In this document: positions 17,270-27,582 of the stretch, piece by piece
How the letters are laid out: each line of letters starts with the position of its first letter
Position numbering within the stretch: position 1 is the stretch's first letter
From: Alphaproteobacteria bacterium
Lineage (GTDB): Bacteria > Pseudomonadota > Alphaproteobacteria > Rhodobacterales > Rhodobacteraceae
Reading direction: 5' to 3'
Assembly: GCA_009908505.1 (NCBI GenBank)
Contig: JAAAPD010000003.1
Coordinates: 124,001-188,000 of the forward strand
Length of the DNA stretch: 64,000 nucleotides
Notes under the pieces: model-generated
Databases searched by the model: none
Seen by the model: the letters and a program-made list of their open reading frames with translations, nothing else
Told to the model about the DNA's origin: nothing
Position numbers and translations under genes: made by a program

Positions 17270-19906
17270 TCAGGCGTCGATATTGCCAAACTGGTTGGCG
17301 ACCTGCGCCGGGTCCTTCTTGGACCAGTCGCGTTTGACGCCCAGCACCAGCAGGACGGTCGAGGCCACGAAGATCGACGAATAGGTGCCCACGATCACGC
17401 CCCAGATCATCGCGAAGATGAACCCTCGGATCACGTCGCCGCCCAGAACGTAGAGCGAGACCAAGGCCAGCAACGTGGTAATCGAGGTCATGAAGGTCCG
17501 GCTGAGCGTCTCGTTGATCGAGATGTTCAAAACCTCCTTCAGCTCTTTCTTCTTGTATTTTCGCAGGTTCTCGCGCACCCGGTCGAAGACGACCACGGTA
17601 TCATTCAACGAATAACCCACGATGGTCAGCAAGGCGGCGATGATGGCCAGGTCGAACTTGATCTGAAGCTCGCTGAAAATGCCCATGGTCAGCACAACAT
17701 CATGCACCAGCGCTGCAACCGCGCCCAGCGCGAACTGCCATTCGAAGCGCATCCAGATGTAGACCAGCACCGCCCCGATCGCCAACAGAACGGCGATGGC
17801 CGCGGTCTGGATCAATTCGCCCGACACGGTCGGCCCGACGGATTCCACCGACGGGAAGGTCACATCCGGGTCGACGGCGCGCAGGGCATCTTGAACTGTG
17901 CTGATGGTTTCGTTGGTGACGCTTTCCTCGCCTTCCTGGGCCTGGATTGACACCGTCTTGACGTTCTGGTCGGCGGCGAATGTCGGGTCGAAGACCTCGG
18001 TGATACTCACGTCGCCCAGTTCCAGCGGGTCGAGCGCGGCGCGATACTCGGCCACGGACACCGCTTGTGGGCTGTCGGTGCGGATTGTCGTGCCGCCCTT
18101 GAAGTCGATCCCGTAATTCAGGCCCTGTAACAGGAAGCTGACAAAGGCCACCACGACGAGAACCGAGGAAATGCCCAGCCACAGCTTGGAGCGACCGAAG
18201 AAATCCCAGGCCGTGCCATCCTTGACCAGGCGCAGGTATTTGCCGGTGAACAGCTGCTTGGGCCGCTTGCGTTCGAACCACATGATGACCAGCAGGCGGG
18301 TCACGAAGATCGCCGTGAAGACCGAGGTCAGGATGCCCAGACCCAGCGTCACGGCGAAGCCGCGCACCGGCCCCGCCCCCATGAAGAACAGGATGCAGGC
18401 GGTGATGAAGGTGGTGATGTTGGCGTCGACGATGGCCGAAAGCGCCTTTTCATAGCCCAGTTCGATCGCCCGCGCCGGGCCCTTGGCGGATTTTCGTTCC
18501 TCGCGGATTCGTTCGAAGACCAGCACGTTGGCATCGACCGCCATGCCGATGGTCAGCACGATCCCGGCGATGCCCGGCAGGGTCAGCGTCGCCCCCAGAA
18601 GGCTAAGCGCCCCGAAAATCAGCGCCATGTTGATGATCAGCGCGACATTGGCGAAGATCCCGAACAGCCCATAGCTGAGCACCATGTAGACGAGCACGGC
18701 GATAAAGGCGACGATACAGGCGATTGTGCCGGCGTCGATGCTGTCCTGGCCCAGTTCCGGCCCGATCGTGCGTTCCTCCAGGAAGGTCAGTTCGGCCGGC
18801 AAGGCCCCGGCGCGCAGAAGCACGGCCAGTTCCGTGGTCTCCTCGATGGTGAATTGGCCGGTGATGATACCCGACCCGCCCGGGATGTGCGACTGGATCA
18901 CGGGCGCGCTGACCACCTCGTCATCCAGAACGATGGCGAAGGGCGATCCGATGTTTTCCGCCGTGTAATCCCCGAAGGCCCTTGCGCCGGCACTGTTGAA
19001 CCGGAAATTCACCGCGGGGCTGTTGTTCTGGTCCATCGTCGGCTGGGCATTGACCAGGGCTTCGCCCGAAACGACGGGTGTGCGTTCGACGATGTAGAAG
19101 ACGCCCTCTTCATCCAGCGAGGGCAGGATAAGGTTGCCGGCACCGGGGCTGGCCTCGCCATTGGCGGTGCGGCTGACGACCGGGTGAAAGGTCAGCCGCG
19201 CGGTGGTGCCGATGATATCCTTGACCTCTTGCGCGCTGCCCACGCCGGGCACCTGGACTAGGATGCGGTCCGCGCCCTGGCGCTGGATGTTCGGCTCGCG
19301 GGTGCCGACCTCGTCGATCCGGCGGCGGATGATCTCCAGCGCCTGGCGGACGGTGCGGTCATCGCTGGCAGCCTTTTCCGCCTCGGACAGCTGCACCACG
19401 ATCACGCCGTCCCGGGCCGAGACGTCGAGATCGGAAGAGGTGGCCCCGGTCAGCGACTGCACCGGTTGGGCCAGCCCACGCACCAGTTCCAGCGCCCGCG
19501 GCATGGCATCGGCATTCGAAATGCGCACATGCAATTCGCCCGCCGGGGCGTTCTCTTCGCGGGTCACGAAACCGATGGTCTCGCGCTCGGCGGCCAGCAC
19601 GTCGCGCACGTCGGGCCACATGGCGTCGATCCGGCGGTCATAGACCTCTTCGACCTGGACCTGCGCCAAAAGATGCGCCCCGCCCCGCAGGTCGAGGCCG
19701 AGATTGACCAGCCCATCGGGCAGAAAGGCCGGCCATTGCCCCGCCTGCGCCTGCAGGTCGGCATCGCTGATCCCCTCGGCGATTACCGCCTCGGCGTCGT
19801 TGGACTGCTCCACCCGGGAATAGAAGGCGTTGGGCAGCGCCAGCAGAACCCCCGCCAAAACCATCAGCCAGATGGCCACACGTTTCCAAAGATCGATCTG
19901 CAACAT
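17270..19906 (-). CDS. secDF: Protein translocase subunit SecDF (SecD-SecF fusion)
   Basis: SecD and SecF form the proton-driven accessory complex that pulls proteins out of the SecYEG channel. Here both are one 878-residue chain. Residues about 1-555 are SecD (GLDLRGGAHLL near 70, then the P1 domain and six helices with FERIREERK). Residues about 560-878 are SecF (WDFFG, GIDFKGGTTIR, VVVFDRVREN). The junction FERKRPKQLFTGKYLRLVKDG is continuous with no stop. Rhodobacteraceae relatives I recall often have separate genes. yajC lies 72 bases upstream, as expected for the Sec accessory operon. Confidence 0.94.
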   Translation of the reverse strand: MLQIDLWKRVAIWLMVLAGVLLALPNAFYSRVEQSNDAEAVIAEGISDADLQAQAGQWPAFLPDGLVNLGLDLRGGAHLLAQVQVEEVYDRRIDAMWPDVRDVLAAERETIGFVTREENAPAGELHVRISNADAMPRALELVRGLAQPVQSLTGATSSDLDVSARDGVIVVQLSEAEKAASDDRTVRQALEIIRRRIDEVGTREPNIQRQGADRILVQVPGVGSAQEVKDIIGTTARLTFHPVVSRTANGEASPGAGNLILPSLDEEGVFYIVERTPVVSGEALVNAQPTMDQNNSPAVNFRFNSAGARAFGDYTAENIGSPFAIVLDDEVVSAPVIQSHIPGGSGIITGQFTIEETTELAVLLRAGALPAELTFLEERTIGPELGQDSIDAGTIACIVAFIAVLVYMVLSYGLFGIFANVALIINMALIFGALSLLGATLTLPGIAGIVLTIGMAVDANVLVFERIREERKSAKGPARAIELGYEKALSAIVDANITTFITACILFFMGAGPVRGFAVTLGLGILTSVFTAIFVTRLLVIMWFERKRPKQLFTGKYLRLVKDGTAWDFFGRSKLWLGISSVLVVVAFVSFLLQGLNYGIDFKGGTTIRTDSPQAVSVAEYRAALDPLELGDVSITEVFDPTFAADQNVKTVSIQAQEGEESVTNETISTVQDALRAVDPDVTFPSVESVGPTVSGELIQTAAIAVLLAIGAVLVYIWMRFEWQFALGAVAALVHDVVLTMGIFSELQIKFDLAIIAALLTIVGYSLNDTVVVFDRVRENLRKYKKKELKEVLNISINETLSRTFMTSITTLLALVSLYVLGGDVIRGFIFAMIWGVIVGTYSSIFVASTVLLVLGVKRDWSKKDPAQVANQFGNIDA

Positions 19907-19978
19907 GCGAAACTGCCCCAGTCGGGCCGCACCGGGCCCCGTGATACGAAGAGCGGGACCAAAATGGCCCCGCCCGGA

Positions 19979-20260
19979 TCAGCCCTCGGCGGGCTCGGTC
20001 TTGTTGAGGACCTGCGCGATGGTCGACTGCACGACACGCACCTTGACGCCATCGGCCAGCTCGACCTCCAGCTCATTGTCCTCTTTCACCTTGGTGACCT
20101 TGCCGATCAGTCCGCCCTGGGTGACGACCTGGTCGCCGCGGCGCAGGGCATTCACCATGGCCTGGTGATCCTTGAGCTTCTTCTGCTGCGGCCGGATCAG
20201 CAGGAAATACATGATCGCGAAGATCAGGATAAGGGGAATGAACTGTCCTAGCGCTTCCAT
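19979..20260 (-). CDS. yajC: Preprotein translocase subunit YajC
   Basis: The 93-residue protein has one membrane helix ([22 protein letters not shown]), the YajC hallmark, followed by a small SH3-like domain ([17 protein letters not shown]). YajC associates with SecDF and SecYEG. ATG 20260 is chosen since it places the helix near the N-terminus; the longer in-frame form is not plausible. It is first in the yajC-secDF transcript and divergent from serS. Confidence 0.94.
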   Translation of the reverse strand: MEALGQFIPLILIFAIMYFLLIRPQQKKLKDHQAMVNALRRGDQVVTQGGLIGKVTKVKEDNELEVELADGVKVRVVQSTIAQVLNKTEPAEG

Positions 20261-20508
20261 CTTTCGTCCTTTGTCTGTTGGCCGGGCACCCCCGGTCGTC
20301 GAAGTCGCGGCACGGTAATTGCTGCGCGGCCGATTGGCAACGCAGCGGCGCGCGCTTGCGGTGCGATATGGGGCATCCGGCGCCCGGGTGCAATGCGTCA
20401 GGGTCTCACGCGGGGCCATTTCCGGGCGCAAGCGCGACAGATACCCTTTTCGACCTGAAAGGAATGCGGCATATGGGCGTGGTCAAACCCAACCAAAGGA
20501 CCAGACCG

Positions 20509-21801
20509 ATGCACGATATTCGCGCGATCCGAGAGAACCCCGCCGCTTTCGACGCGGCCCTGTCTCGTCGTGGAGTTGCGCCGGTCTCGTCCGAGATCCT
20601 CGCCATTGACGAGGCGCGCCGCGCCAAAATCCTTGCCGCCGAGACCGCCCAGGCCGAGGCCAATGCAGCCGCCAAGGCGATCGGCGCGGCCAAGGCCGCC
20701 GGCTCTGACGAAGAATTCAACCGCCTGCGCGCGGAAGTGTCCGAAAAGAAGGCCGACATCGCACGCCGTCAGGACGAGGCCAAGGTCGAGGATGCCCGCC
20801 TGACCGACCTGCTCATGGGGCTGCCCAACCTTCCTCATGACGATGTGCCCGAGGGCGAGGACGAAGACGACAATGTCGAGATCCGCCGCTGGGGCAGCCC
20901 GCGCAATTTCGACTTCGACCCGGTCGAGCATTACGAGATCGCCGCCGCCAAGCCCGGCATGGATTTCGAGACCGCCGCCAAGCTGTCGGGCAGCCGCTTC
21001 GTTCTACTGTCCGGCGCGATGGCCCGCCTGCACCGGGCGCTCGCGCAGTTCATGCTGGATTTCCACGTCGAAAACCATGGCCTTGCGGAAACCATCACAC
21101 CCGTCCTTGTCCGCGACGAGATGATGTATGGCACCGGGCAACTGCCCAAGTTCGGCGAGGACAGCTACAAGACCACCAATGGCTGGTGGCTGATCCCAAC
21201 GGCCGAGGTTACCCTGACCAACATCGTCAACGGCGATACGGTCGAGGCCGCCACCCTGCCCCGCCGCTACGTCGCCCATACCCAGTGCTTCCGCTCCGAG
21301 GCCGGCTCGGCGGGCCGCGACACCTCCGGCATGCTGCGCCAGCATCAGTTCGAAAAGGTCGAGATGGTCTCGGTCACGCATCCCGGCGAGAGCGAGGCCG
21401 AACACCAGCGCATGACCGACTGCGCCGAGGCGATCCTGCAGGCGCTGCAACTGCCCTACCGCACCGTGGTCCTGTGCACCGGCGACATGGGCGCGGGCGC
21501 GCGCCGCACCCATGACATCGAGGTCTGGTTGCCCGGGCAGGACAGCTATCGCGAGATCAGTTCCGTTTCGACCTGCGGCGACTACCAGGCGCGGCGGATG
21601 AATGCGCGCTTCAGGCCCGAGGATGGCGGCAAGCCGCAATTCGTTCACACGCTGAACGGGTCGGGGCTGGCCGTGGGCCGGACGCTGATCGCGGTGCTGG
21701 AGAACGGCCAGCAGGCCGATGGCTCGGTCACGCTGCCCGAGGCGCTGCACCCCTATCTGCGCGGCAAGACGGGCATCGCGGCCGACGGCTCACTGGTCTA
21801 G
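20509..21801 (+). CDS. serS: Seryl-tRNA synthetase
   Basis: This class II synthetase charges tRNA-Ser. The 430-residue protein has the N-terminal tRNA-binding coiled coil (about 25-105) and the class II core: motif 2 [21 protein letters not shown] and motif 3 [17 protein letters not shown]. It also has TAEVTLTN and [15 protein letters not shown], which line the serine pocket. Start 20509 follows AAAGGA. Its 3' end overlaps the opposing DUF2235 gene by 12 bases. Confidence 0.97.
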   Translation: MHDIRAIRENPAAFDAALSRRGVAPVSSEILAIDEARRAKILAAETAQAEANAAAKAIGAAKAAGSDEEFNRLRAEVSEKKADIARRQDEAKVEDARLTDLLMGLPNLPHDDVPEGEDEDDNVEIRRWGSPRNFDFDPVEHYEIAAAKPGMDFETAAKLSGSRFVLLSGAMARLHRALAQFMLDFHVENHGLAETITPVLVRDEMMYGTGQLPKFGEDSYKTTNGWWLIPTAEVTLTNIVNGDTVEAATLPRRYVAHTQCFRSEAGSAGRDTSGMLRQHQFEKVEMVSVTHPGESEAEHQRMTDCAEAILQALQLPYRTVVLCTGDMGAGARRTHDIEVWLPGQDSYREISSVSTCGDYQARRMNARFRPEDGGKPQFVHTLNGSGLAVGRTLIAVLENGQQADGSVTLPEALHPYLRGKTGIAADGSLV

Positions 21802-22875
21802 CTGTTTCAGGCTTCCCGGCCGGTAGCCCGGATCGCCCTCCAGCCGCGCATGAACGCTGGAATGCAGCTCGTCCGGCCGTTTCGGCCCCTCGCGCCAGCC
21901 GCGAAAGAACAACCCGTCCGGGCGCGTGTAAGGGTATAGGGGGTCCGGCTCGCAGGTCGGAAGCGCCCCGTCGTCCAGCAGGGTCAGCCGCCCCGCCCCG
22001 CGAAACACCCAGTCCTGCGCCAAGGCGGCCAGCGGCTGTTCGCGGCTCGATCCGCCCACGGTGCCGTGATGGCCCACGAACCAGAGCTGCTGATAAGGTT
22101 TCAGCGGCCCGGTCTGCGCGCCGTTCAACCCCTCGTCCCCGTCCAGGTTGTTCCAAAGGGCGGGCCGGTAGAACTTTTTCGTCTCGTCCAGCGCGACCGC
22201 GTGGCGCGCACTGCGGACAAGGCTGGACAGGACCATGTCGTGGAACCGGTAGCGCAGGTTCCACAGCGCCGCCACCGGTCCCAGCACCGCCACCGGGATG
22301 CCCCGGGCACCGACCGTGTCCCAGACCCCCATAAAGGCGATATCGACGATCGGCACGTCCCGGCCGCGCGCGGCGACGTCCTCGGCCGAGGTCGCAAAAT
22401 GCGGCGAGATTCGCGCTCGCGCCTTCTGGATGTGATCGGCATCGGGGTGGTTGCGCTTGCCGCGCTTGCGATAAAGCTTGAAGGCCGCGTTGATGCTTTC
22501 GGGGCTGGTATCCTCGACGATGCCGCATTTGCGGATCATCCCCGCGACGGACCGCGCCGTGTAGGCGCCCCGGGAAAAACCGAACAGGTAGATTTCCGGG
22601 TTCTGGGCATGCTGATGCGCCCGGGCGATGAACTGGTAAGCGCGCTTGACCTTGCCATCGAGACCCCAGCCGAACGCACCGCCTCCGAACTTGTTGAAGA
22701 ACCGTTTCACCGGCCCGTCGAACTCGCGCTCGGTCCCGATGCCGGGGAAATAGGCCACCAGCTGGCCGCGCGCCGCCTGGTTGACCAGGGCATCGCGCAG
22801 CTTGACCACATGCGTCGGCTCGGCCAACTTGGGCGAGTTCCAGGTTCCGTCGCACAATACGACAATGCGGGTCAC
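21790..22875 (-). CDS. DUF2235 alpha/beta-hydrolase-like protein
   Basis: The protein (361 residues from GTG 22875) opens with [14 protein letters not shown] and carries the serine-hydrolase elbow [15 protein letters not shown], then the acid region [13 protein letters not shown] and the His in [10 protein letters not shown], all DUF2235 hallmarks. Characterised relatives include type VI secretion phospholipases. This one has no VgrG, PAAR or immunity neighbours, so a housekeeping lipase or esterase is as likely. The GTG is favoured by a TTGGAGG site; ATG 22908 would add 11 residues and lacks a good site. Confidence 0.82.
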   Translation of the reverse strand: MTRIVVLCDGTWNSPKLAEPTHVVKLRDALVNQAARGQLVAYFPGIGTEREFDGPVKRFFNKFGGGAFGWGLDGKVKRAYQFIARAHQHAQNPEIYLFGFSRGAYTARSVAGMIRKCGIVEDTSPESINAAFKLYRKRGKRNHPDADHIQKARARISPHFATSAEDVAARGRDVPIVDIAFMGVWDTVGARGIPVAVLGPVAALWNLRYRFHDMVLSSLVRSARHAVALDETKKFYRPALWNNLDGDEGLNGAQTGPLKPYQQLWFVGHHGTVGGSSREQPLAALAQDWVFRGAGRLTLLDDGALPTCEPDPLYPYTRPDGLFFRGWREGPKRPDELHSSVHARLEGDPGYRPGSLKQLDQ

Positions 22876-22986
22876 GGCGGCCTCCAACGGTTGACGTAAC
22901 GGAATCATCTTCGGCGCTGGACGTTACGCGCACAAGTCAGATTACCCTGACCTGATCCATCGCTTTCGGGGAACCGTATCGCCAGC

Positions 22987-23700
22987 ATGAAACATGCGCT
23001 CGCCCTGCTCACGACAATCTTTACGCTGACCTTCGTGCTGTCGCCCCTGGTCACCGATCCGTTTTCCGGGTTTCGGTCCGACCAGTTGCCCAATCCGCAG
23101 GTTGATCCGCCGGTGCAGCCGGCCGGCTATGCCTTCGCCATCTGGGGGCTGATCTATGCCTGGCTGACCGTGTCCGCGGTCTTCGGCCTTTGTAAACGGC
23201 GCGAGGATGCCGGCTGGAACCGGATGCGCGGGCCGCTGCTGGTCAGCCTAGTGATCGGCACGCCCTGGCTTTGGATCGCGAACCAGAGCCCGATATGGGC
23301 CACCGTCACGATTTTCGCCATGGCCGGCGCCGCGATCCTCGCCGCGCGTCGCAGCCCCGATCACGACCGTTGGCTGGCCCATGCGCCGGTGGCGATCTAC
23401 GCGGGCTGGCTGACGGCCGCCTCTTTCGTTTCGCTGGGCAGCACGGCGGCGGGCCATGGCCTTCTGACCGGCGCGATGGGCTGGGCCTATATCGGTATCG
23501 CCGGGGCCACGCTGAGCGCGGTGGCCGTTCTATTCAGCCTGCGCTGGCGGCTGGAATACACGCTGACGCTGGCCTGGGCCCTGACCGGGATCATCGTGGC
23601 AAATGGCAGCCAAACACTGACCATCAGCCTTGCCGCCATGCTGGCCATCGCGCTGGTCGCCGGGGTCAGCCTGCTGCGGTCCCGGGCGTCTTCGGTGTGA
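22987..23700 (+). CDS. TspO/MBR-related tryptophan-rich membrane protein
   Basis: The 237-residue protein has about six to seven hydrophobic segments. After a first helix comes VQPAGYAFAIWGLIYAWL, matching the PPxWxFxxxWxxLY motif region of the TspO/MBR superfamily in its longer variant. TspO proteins bind porphyrins or other hydrophobic ligands and influence tetrapyrrole metabolism. The role of this longer subgroup is unknown, so the ligand is not assigned. It is divergent from the DUF2235 gene and convergent with der. Confidence 0.65.
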   Translation: MKHALALLTTIFTLTFVLSPLVTDPFSGFRSDQLPNPQVDPPVQPAGYAFAIWGLIYAWLTVSAVFGLCKRREDAGWNRMRGPLLVSLVIGTPWLWIANQSPIWATVTIFAMAGAAILAARRSPDHDRWLAHAPVAIYAGWLTAASFVSLGSTAAGHGLLTGAMGWAYIGIAGATLSAVAVLFSLRWRLEYTLTLAWALTGIIVANGSQTLTISLAAMLAIALVAGVSLLRSRASSV

Positions 23701-23776
23701 AAAGGCCGATAAACCGATCCCAAAGGCGGCGCCCCGGGCGGCATCGGTGCGCGTCCCCGCGCGCTATAGGGGCGCC

Positions 23777-25246
23777 CTAGCTGTCGGCGGGACCCTTGCC
23801 CAGATGCTTGCGCAGCCGCGACGGCGTCGATTTCTTGCGGTTCTTGTAGGGGTTCTTGTCCCCCTGGGACCGCATGGTCAACCGGATCGGCGTGCCGGGC
23901 ATGTCGAAATCCTCGCGCAGGCCATTGACCAGGTAGCGGGTATAGCTTTCGGACAGTTTCTCGGGGTTGGAACACATCACCACGAAGCCCGGCGGCCGGG
24001 TCTTGACCTGGGTCATGTAGCGCAGCTTGATGCGCCGCCCGCCGGGGGCCGGGGGCGGGTGCGCCTCCACCATGCCGGTCAGCCAGCGGTTCAGCTGCGC
24101 CGTGCTGACGCGCCGGTTCCAGACCTCGTAGGCCCGCAGAACGGCATCGTGCAGCCGGTCCAGGCCGCGGCACGTCTTGGCCGAAACGGTGATCAGGGGG
24201 GCGCCCCGCAGTTGCGGCAAAAGCCGATCGAACGCCTCTTTCAGCCCCTTCAGCTTGGCCTGCTTGTCATCCTCGATATCCCACTTGTTGACGGCCACGA
24301 CCACCGCGCGACCCTCGCGCTCGGCGAGGTCGACGATGCGCAGGTCCTGCTGTTCGAAGGGGATCTGCGCGTCCAGCAGCACGATCACCACCTCGGCGAA
24401 CCTGACCGCGCGCAGCCCATCGGAAACCGACAGTTTCTCGACCTTGTCCTGCACCTTGGCACGCTTGCGCATCCCGGCAGTGTCGAACAGGCGTACCGGC
24501 GTGCCGCCCCAATCCATGCGCAGGGAAATGGAATCCCGCGTGATCCCGGCCTCGGGGCCGGTCAACAGGCGGTCCTCGCCCAGGATCTTGTTGATCAGCG
24601 TGGATTTTCCCGCGTTCGGGCGCCCGACCACGGCGACCTGCAGGGGCTTTTCCGGGGTCGGCATGCGCAAGGTGTCGCTGTCCTCGGCTGCCGTGTCCTC
24701 ATCCACCGCGACATCAGTGTCCGGCGCATCGCGGGCGGCGCGGTCGGCGAAGTCATCGGCCAACGGCTGCAGGATCGACAATAGCTCGCCCAGCCCTTCC
24801 CCATGTTCGGCCGACAGGCGCAGCGGCTCGCCCAGCCCCAGCGCATAGGCCTCCAGCACCCCGGCATCGGCGGCGCGTCCCTCGCCCTTGTTGGCGCCCA
24901 GGATCACATGAGCATTCTTGCGGCGCAGGATATCGGCGAAAACCTCGTCGGTGGGGGTCACGCCCTGGCGCGCGTCGATCAGGAACAGGCAGATATCGGC
25001 CATTTCCACCGCGTGCTCGGTCAGCCGCCGCATCCGGCCCTGAAGGCTGTCATCGGTGGCATCTTCCAGCCCGGCCGTGTCGATCACCGTGAAGCGCAAA
25101 TCGCCCAGCCGCGCCTCGCCCTCGCGCAGGTCGCGCGTCACGCCCGGCTGGTCGTCGACCAGCGCCAGGCGCTTGCCCACCAGGCGGTTGAACAGGGTGG
25201 ATTTGCCCACGTTGGGGCGGCCCACGATGGCGAGAGTGAAACTCAT
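23777..25246 (-). CDS. der: Ribosome-assembly GTPase Der (EngA)
   Basis: The 489-residue protein has two tandem GTPase domains, GRPNVGKST near residue 9 with DTAGLED, and GRPNAGKST near residue 210 with DTAGMRKRA and NKWD. These are followed by the C-terminal KH-like domain ending in a basic tail. Der is essential for 50S subunit maturation. It is third in the minus-strand order yfgM-bamB-der also found in many Proteobacteria. Confidence 0.97.
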   Translation of the reverse strand: MSFTLAIVGRPNVGKSTLFNRLVGKRLALVDDQPGVTRDLREGEARLGDLRFTVIDTAGLEDATDDSLQGRMRRLTEHAVEMADICLFLIDARQGVTPTDEVFADILRRKNAHVILGANKGEGRAADAGVLEAYALGLGEPLRLSAEHGEGLGELLSILQPLADDFADRAARDAPDTDVAVDEDTAAEDSDTLRMPTPEKPLQVAVVGRPNAGKSTLINKILGEDRLLTGPEAGITRDSISLRMDWGGTPVRLFDTAGMRKRAKVQDKVEKLSVSDGLRAVRFAEVVIVLLDAQIPFEQQDLRIVDLAEREGRAVVVAVNKWDIEDDKQAKLKGLKEAFDRLLPQLRGAPLITVSAKTCRGLDRLHDAVLRAYEVWNRRVSTAQLNRWLTGMVEAHPPPAPGGRRIKLRYMTQVKTRPPGFVVMCSNPEKLSESYTRYLVNGLREDFDMPGTPIRLTMRSQGDKNPYKNRKKSTPSRLRKHLGKGPADS

Positions 25247-25293
25247 GGCAGTCGTCCTATCGGATCAGGGCTGCCCGATACACCCTTTGGCCG

Positions 25294-26613
25294 TCAACGG
25301 AAAGCCAGCAATTGCCCCCGCTTTGACAGGACAAAGAGCGTGCCGTTCGCCACGACCGGGTTCGAGGTGGCGCCGCCTGGAATGTCCATCGTGCCGATCA
25401 GGCGGCCATCGACCGGGTCGAACTGGCGGACCAGCCCGTCGGACGAGGCGACGATCAATCGCCCGCCCGCCAGGATGGGGCCGTAATGCTCGTACCGGGT
25501 GCTTTGCCGGCGTTCGCGGGATTCCACGAAACCGGGCAGCTCGACGCGCCAGACCATGCTGCCATCGGTGGCATCCAGTCGCAGCAGCTCGCCCAGGTCA
25601 TTGACCATGAAGACCGAACCGGCAACCGGCCAGACCGGCCCCACGGCGCCCTCGGTCACTGTCCAGATGCGGTCACCATCGGCCAGCCGCAGCGCCGCAA
25701 GACGGCCCGAGACATTGCCGACATAGACGCGGTCCGCGTCGATCACCGGATCGCCTGCCAGGTCCGAGATGGTCGAGGCGGCCTGCCCGGGCCGTTGCCC
25801 GGTGACGATCGAGGCCCAGCGCCGCAGCCCGCCCTGCGGGAAGGCGGCCAGGACCTCGCCCGTCGGGAAGGGAAAGATGGCAATGTCGGGGGTCACGGCA
25901 GCCCCGGCGCCGCCGGCGAAATTGGACGTGGGGGGCGTGCCCGACAGGGTCCAGCGCACGCGCCCGGTTTCCAGGTCCACGGCCCAGGCCCGGCTGTCGC
26001 GGGCCACGACATAGGCCAGGCCATCGCGGATCGTCGGCGCCGAGGTGCCCGGCGCATCCAGATCCTGCACCCAGAGCTCTGCACCGGTCGCTGCGTCCAG
26101 CGCCACCAGTTCGCCGAACCCCGTCGTGACCAGCACCGTGGTGCCGTCACTGGCCAGCCCGCCGCCCGACGCGTCGCGCAGATTGTCCGAGGCCGGGGCC
26201 AGGCTGCGTGACCAGAGCGTTGCGCCGCCGGTCGAGGTCGCGACGACCTGGCTGCGGGAATCGAGTGTGAAGATGCGCCCGGCCGCCACGACAGGATCGG
26301 CCGTGATGCGGTGCCGCCGGCTGTCACCCTCTCCGATCTTGACGGAAAAGGCCGGGGCCAGCGTTCCGGGCAGCGCGGGATGGGTGATCGCATGGTCGGG
26401 GCCGCCATTGCGATGGGTCCAGTCGGTGTTGGCGACCATCGCGGGCAGGGAAATTGGCCGCGCCTCGTTCGCCATGACCGCAACAGGCTGCGGATCGCCG
26501 TCCAGGTCGGCCCGGATGTCCAGGCGTTCGCCGGGCAGGATCACGTCGCGTTCGCCGCAGGCCGACAGGACTCCGAGGGCCAACAGCCCCGCCAGAAGTG
26601 ATTTACCAGTCAC
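25294..26613 (-). CDS. bamB: Outer membrane assembly lipoprotein BamB
   Basis: BamB is the beta-propeller lipoprotein of the BAM complex that inserts outer membrane proteins. The 439-residue product has a lipoprotein signal (LLALGVLSAC, lipidated Cys19) and PQQ-like propeller blades with repeated G-x-x-x-A-L-D-A-x-T-G-A-x-x-W patterns (such as VALDAATGAELW and AVDLETGRVRW). It lies between yfgM and der, 44 to 47 bases from each, in a conserved operon. Confidence 0.93.
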   Translation of the reverse strand: MTGKSLLAGLLALGVLSACGERDVILPGERLDIRADLDGDPQPVAVMANEARPISLPAMVANTDWTHRNGGPDHAITHPALPGTLAPAFSVKIGEGDSRRHRITADPVVAAGRIFTLDSRSQVVATSTGGATLWSRSLAPASDNLRDASGGGLASDGTTVLVTTGFGELVALDAATGAELWVQDLDAPGTSAPTIRDGLAYVVARDSRAWAVDLETGRVRWTLSGTPPTSNFAGGAGAAVTPDIAIFPFPTGEVLAAFPQGGLRRWASIVTGQRPGQAASTISDLAGDPVIDADRVYVGNVSGRLAALRLADGDRIWTVTEGAVGPVWPVAGSVFMVNDLGELLRLDATDGSMVWRVELPGFVESRERRQSTRYEHYGPILAGGRLIVASSDGLVRQFDPVDGRLIGTMDIPGGATSNPVVANGTLFVLSKRGQLLAFR

Positions 26614-26657
26614 GTTCGTCCCCCTGTCCCGGTTTCGCGGTCCGATCCTCGCACGGG

Positions 26658-27329
26658 TTACTGCCCGGCGGGCAGCGCCAGATCACCGATCTCGCCCCCT
26701 AGCGCCACAATCATCTGCAGCGCCCGATCACGCAAGCCCCGCGTTGCCTCGGCATCCACGGCGATCGCGCCGAACTGGTCGATGGCCGCCTGCCTGTTGC
26801 CCTGCTGTACCTCGATCAGCGCCAGTTGCTCCAGGGCCACCATACGGAACGGGGCCCCCGGCTGGGCCAGCCCGGACAGGATCGCGCGGCGGCGATCGAT
26901 GTCCTGGTCGCCGCCGTCGATCATCGCAGATTTCAGTGCGGCGAGATCGCGATAGACCGGCGGAACATCCGCGTTCTCTGCAACAGCGCCGAGCGCCTCC
27001 AGCGCGCCCTGCAGGTCGCCGGCCTCTTGCAGGTCGGCTGCGGCCAGAAGGTTTTTGAGGGCCCGGGCCGCGCCCTCGGTTTCCAAGGCCAGAAGCGACT
27101 CGGCGCGGGCCGTAGCGCTGTCCTGCTGGATCGCGGCCAGCATCGCGTCGCCGCGCGCCTGGGCATCGGCGCGGTTCTGGGCCTTGCGCCACTCGTTCCA
27201 CGCGGTCCCGCCCACCAGCAAAAGCACGACCAGAACCGCGATCCAGCCATAGCGCCGCAGATACTGGAACAACTGGTCGCGGCGGACCTCTTCGCTCACT
27301 TCGTCGATGAAACTGTCGGTGTTGCTCAT
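26658..27329 (-). CDS. YfgM-like tetratricopeptide protein
   Basis: The 223-residue protein begins MSNTDSFIDEVSEEVRRDQL, followed by one transmembrane segment (GWIAVLVVLLLVGGTAW) and a periplasmic helical-repeat region. This is the YfgM/UPF0070 layout, a SecYEG-associated periplasmic chaperone and ancillary factor. Its position directly upstream of bamB and der supports the assignment. ATG 27329 is chosen because the conserved N-terminus starts there. Confidence 0.87.
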   Translation of the reverse strand: MSNTDSFIDEVSEEVRRDQLFQYLRRYGWIAVLVVLLLVGGTAWNEWRKAQNRADAQARGDAMLAAIQQDSATARAESLLALETEGAARALKNLLAAADLQEAGDLQGALEALGAVAENADVPPVYRDLAALKSAMIDGGDQDIDRRRAILSGLAQPGAPFRMVALEQLALIEVQQGNRQAAIDQFGAIAVDAEATRGLRDRALQMIVALGGEIGDLALPAGQ

Positions 27330-27450
27330 GCAGGCCCCTATTGCCGCCGCGGACGCTGCGCCGCCGCGCTTTGGCCTCTCATATCGCGAAGCTCGGCCAA
27401 GTGACAAGACCGCCACACGGCCCCGTCGTTTCGCACCCGCAGAAGAATGC

Positions 27451-27495
27451 TTGCGGCAGGGACAGGATTTTTCTAAACTGAACTGATCGGTTTAG
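27451..27495 (+). promoter_or_regulatory. Promoter and TetR-like operator of the RND efflux operon
   Basis: CTAAAC (27473-27478) and GTTTAG (27490-27495) are inverted arms of a 23-bp near-palindrome centred on 27484; the inner bases GAAC/GATC extend the symmetry. This is the size and style of TetR/AcrR operators. TAAACT (27474-27479) could be a -10 with TTGCGG 17 bases upstream (27451-27456), so a bound repressor would cover the promoter. No TetR gene is present in the window. Confidence 0.6.
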
Positions 27496-27582
27496 CACCT
27501 GACCGCGTAAAACAAGTAATTTGGAATTCACGGCCGGCCTGACTATTTGCAAGGGGTCCGGACACGAAGGAAAGACCCGATC

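Noticed and set aside
23728..23776. GGCGCCCC/GGGGCGCC inverted repeat as a terminator between the TspO-like gene and der
   Set aside because: The loop is 33 bases and there is no T-run on either strand; such GC words arise easily at this composition.
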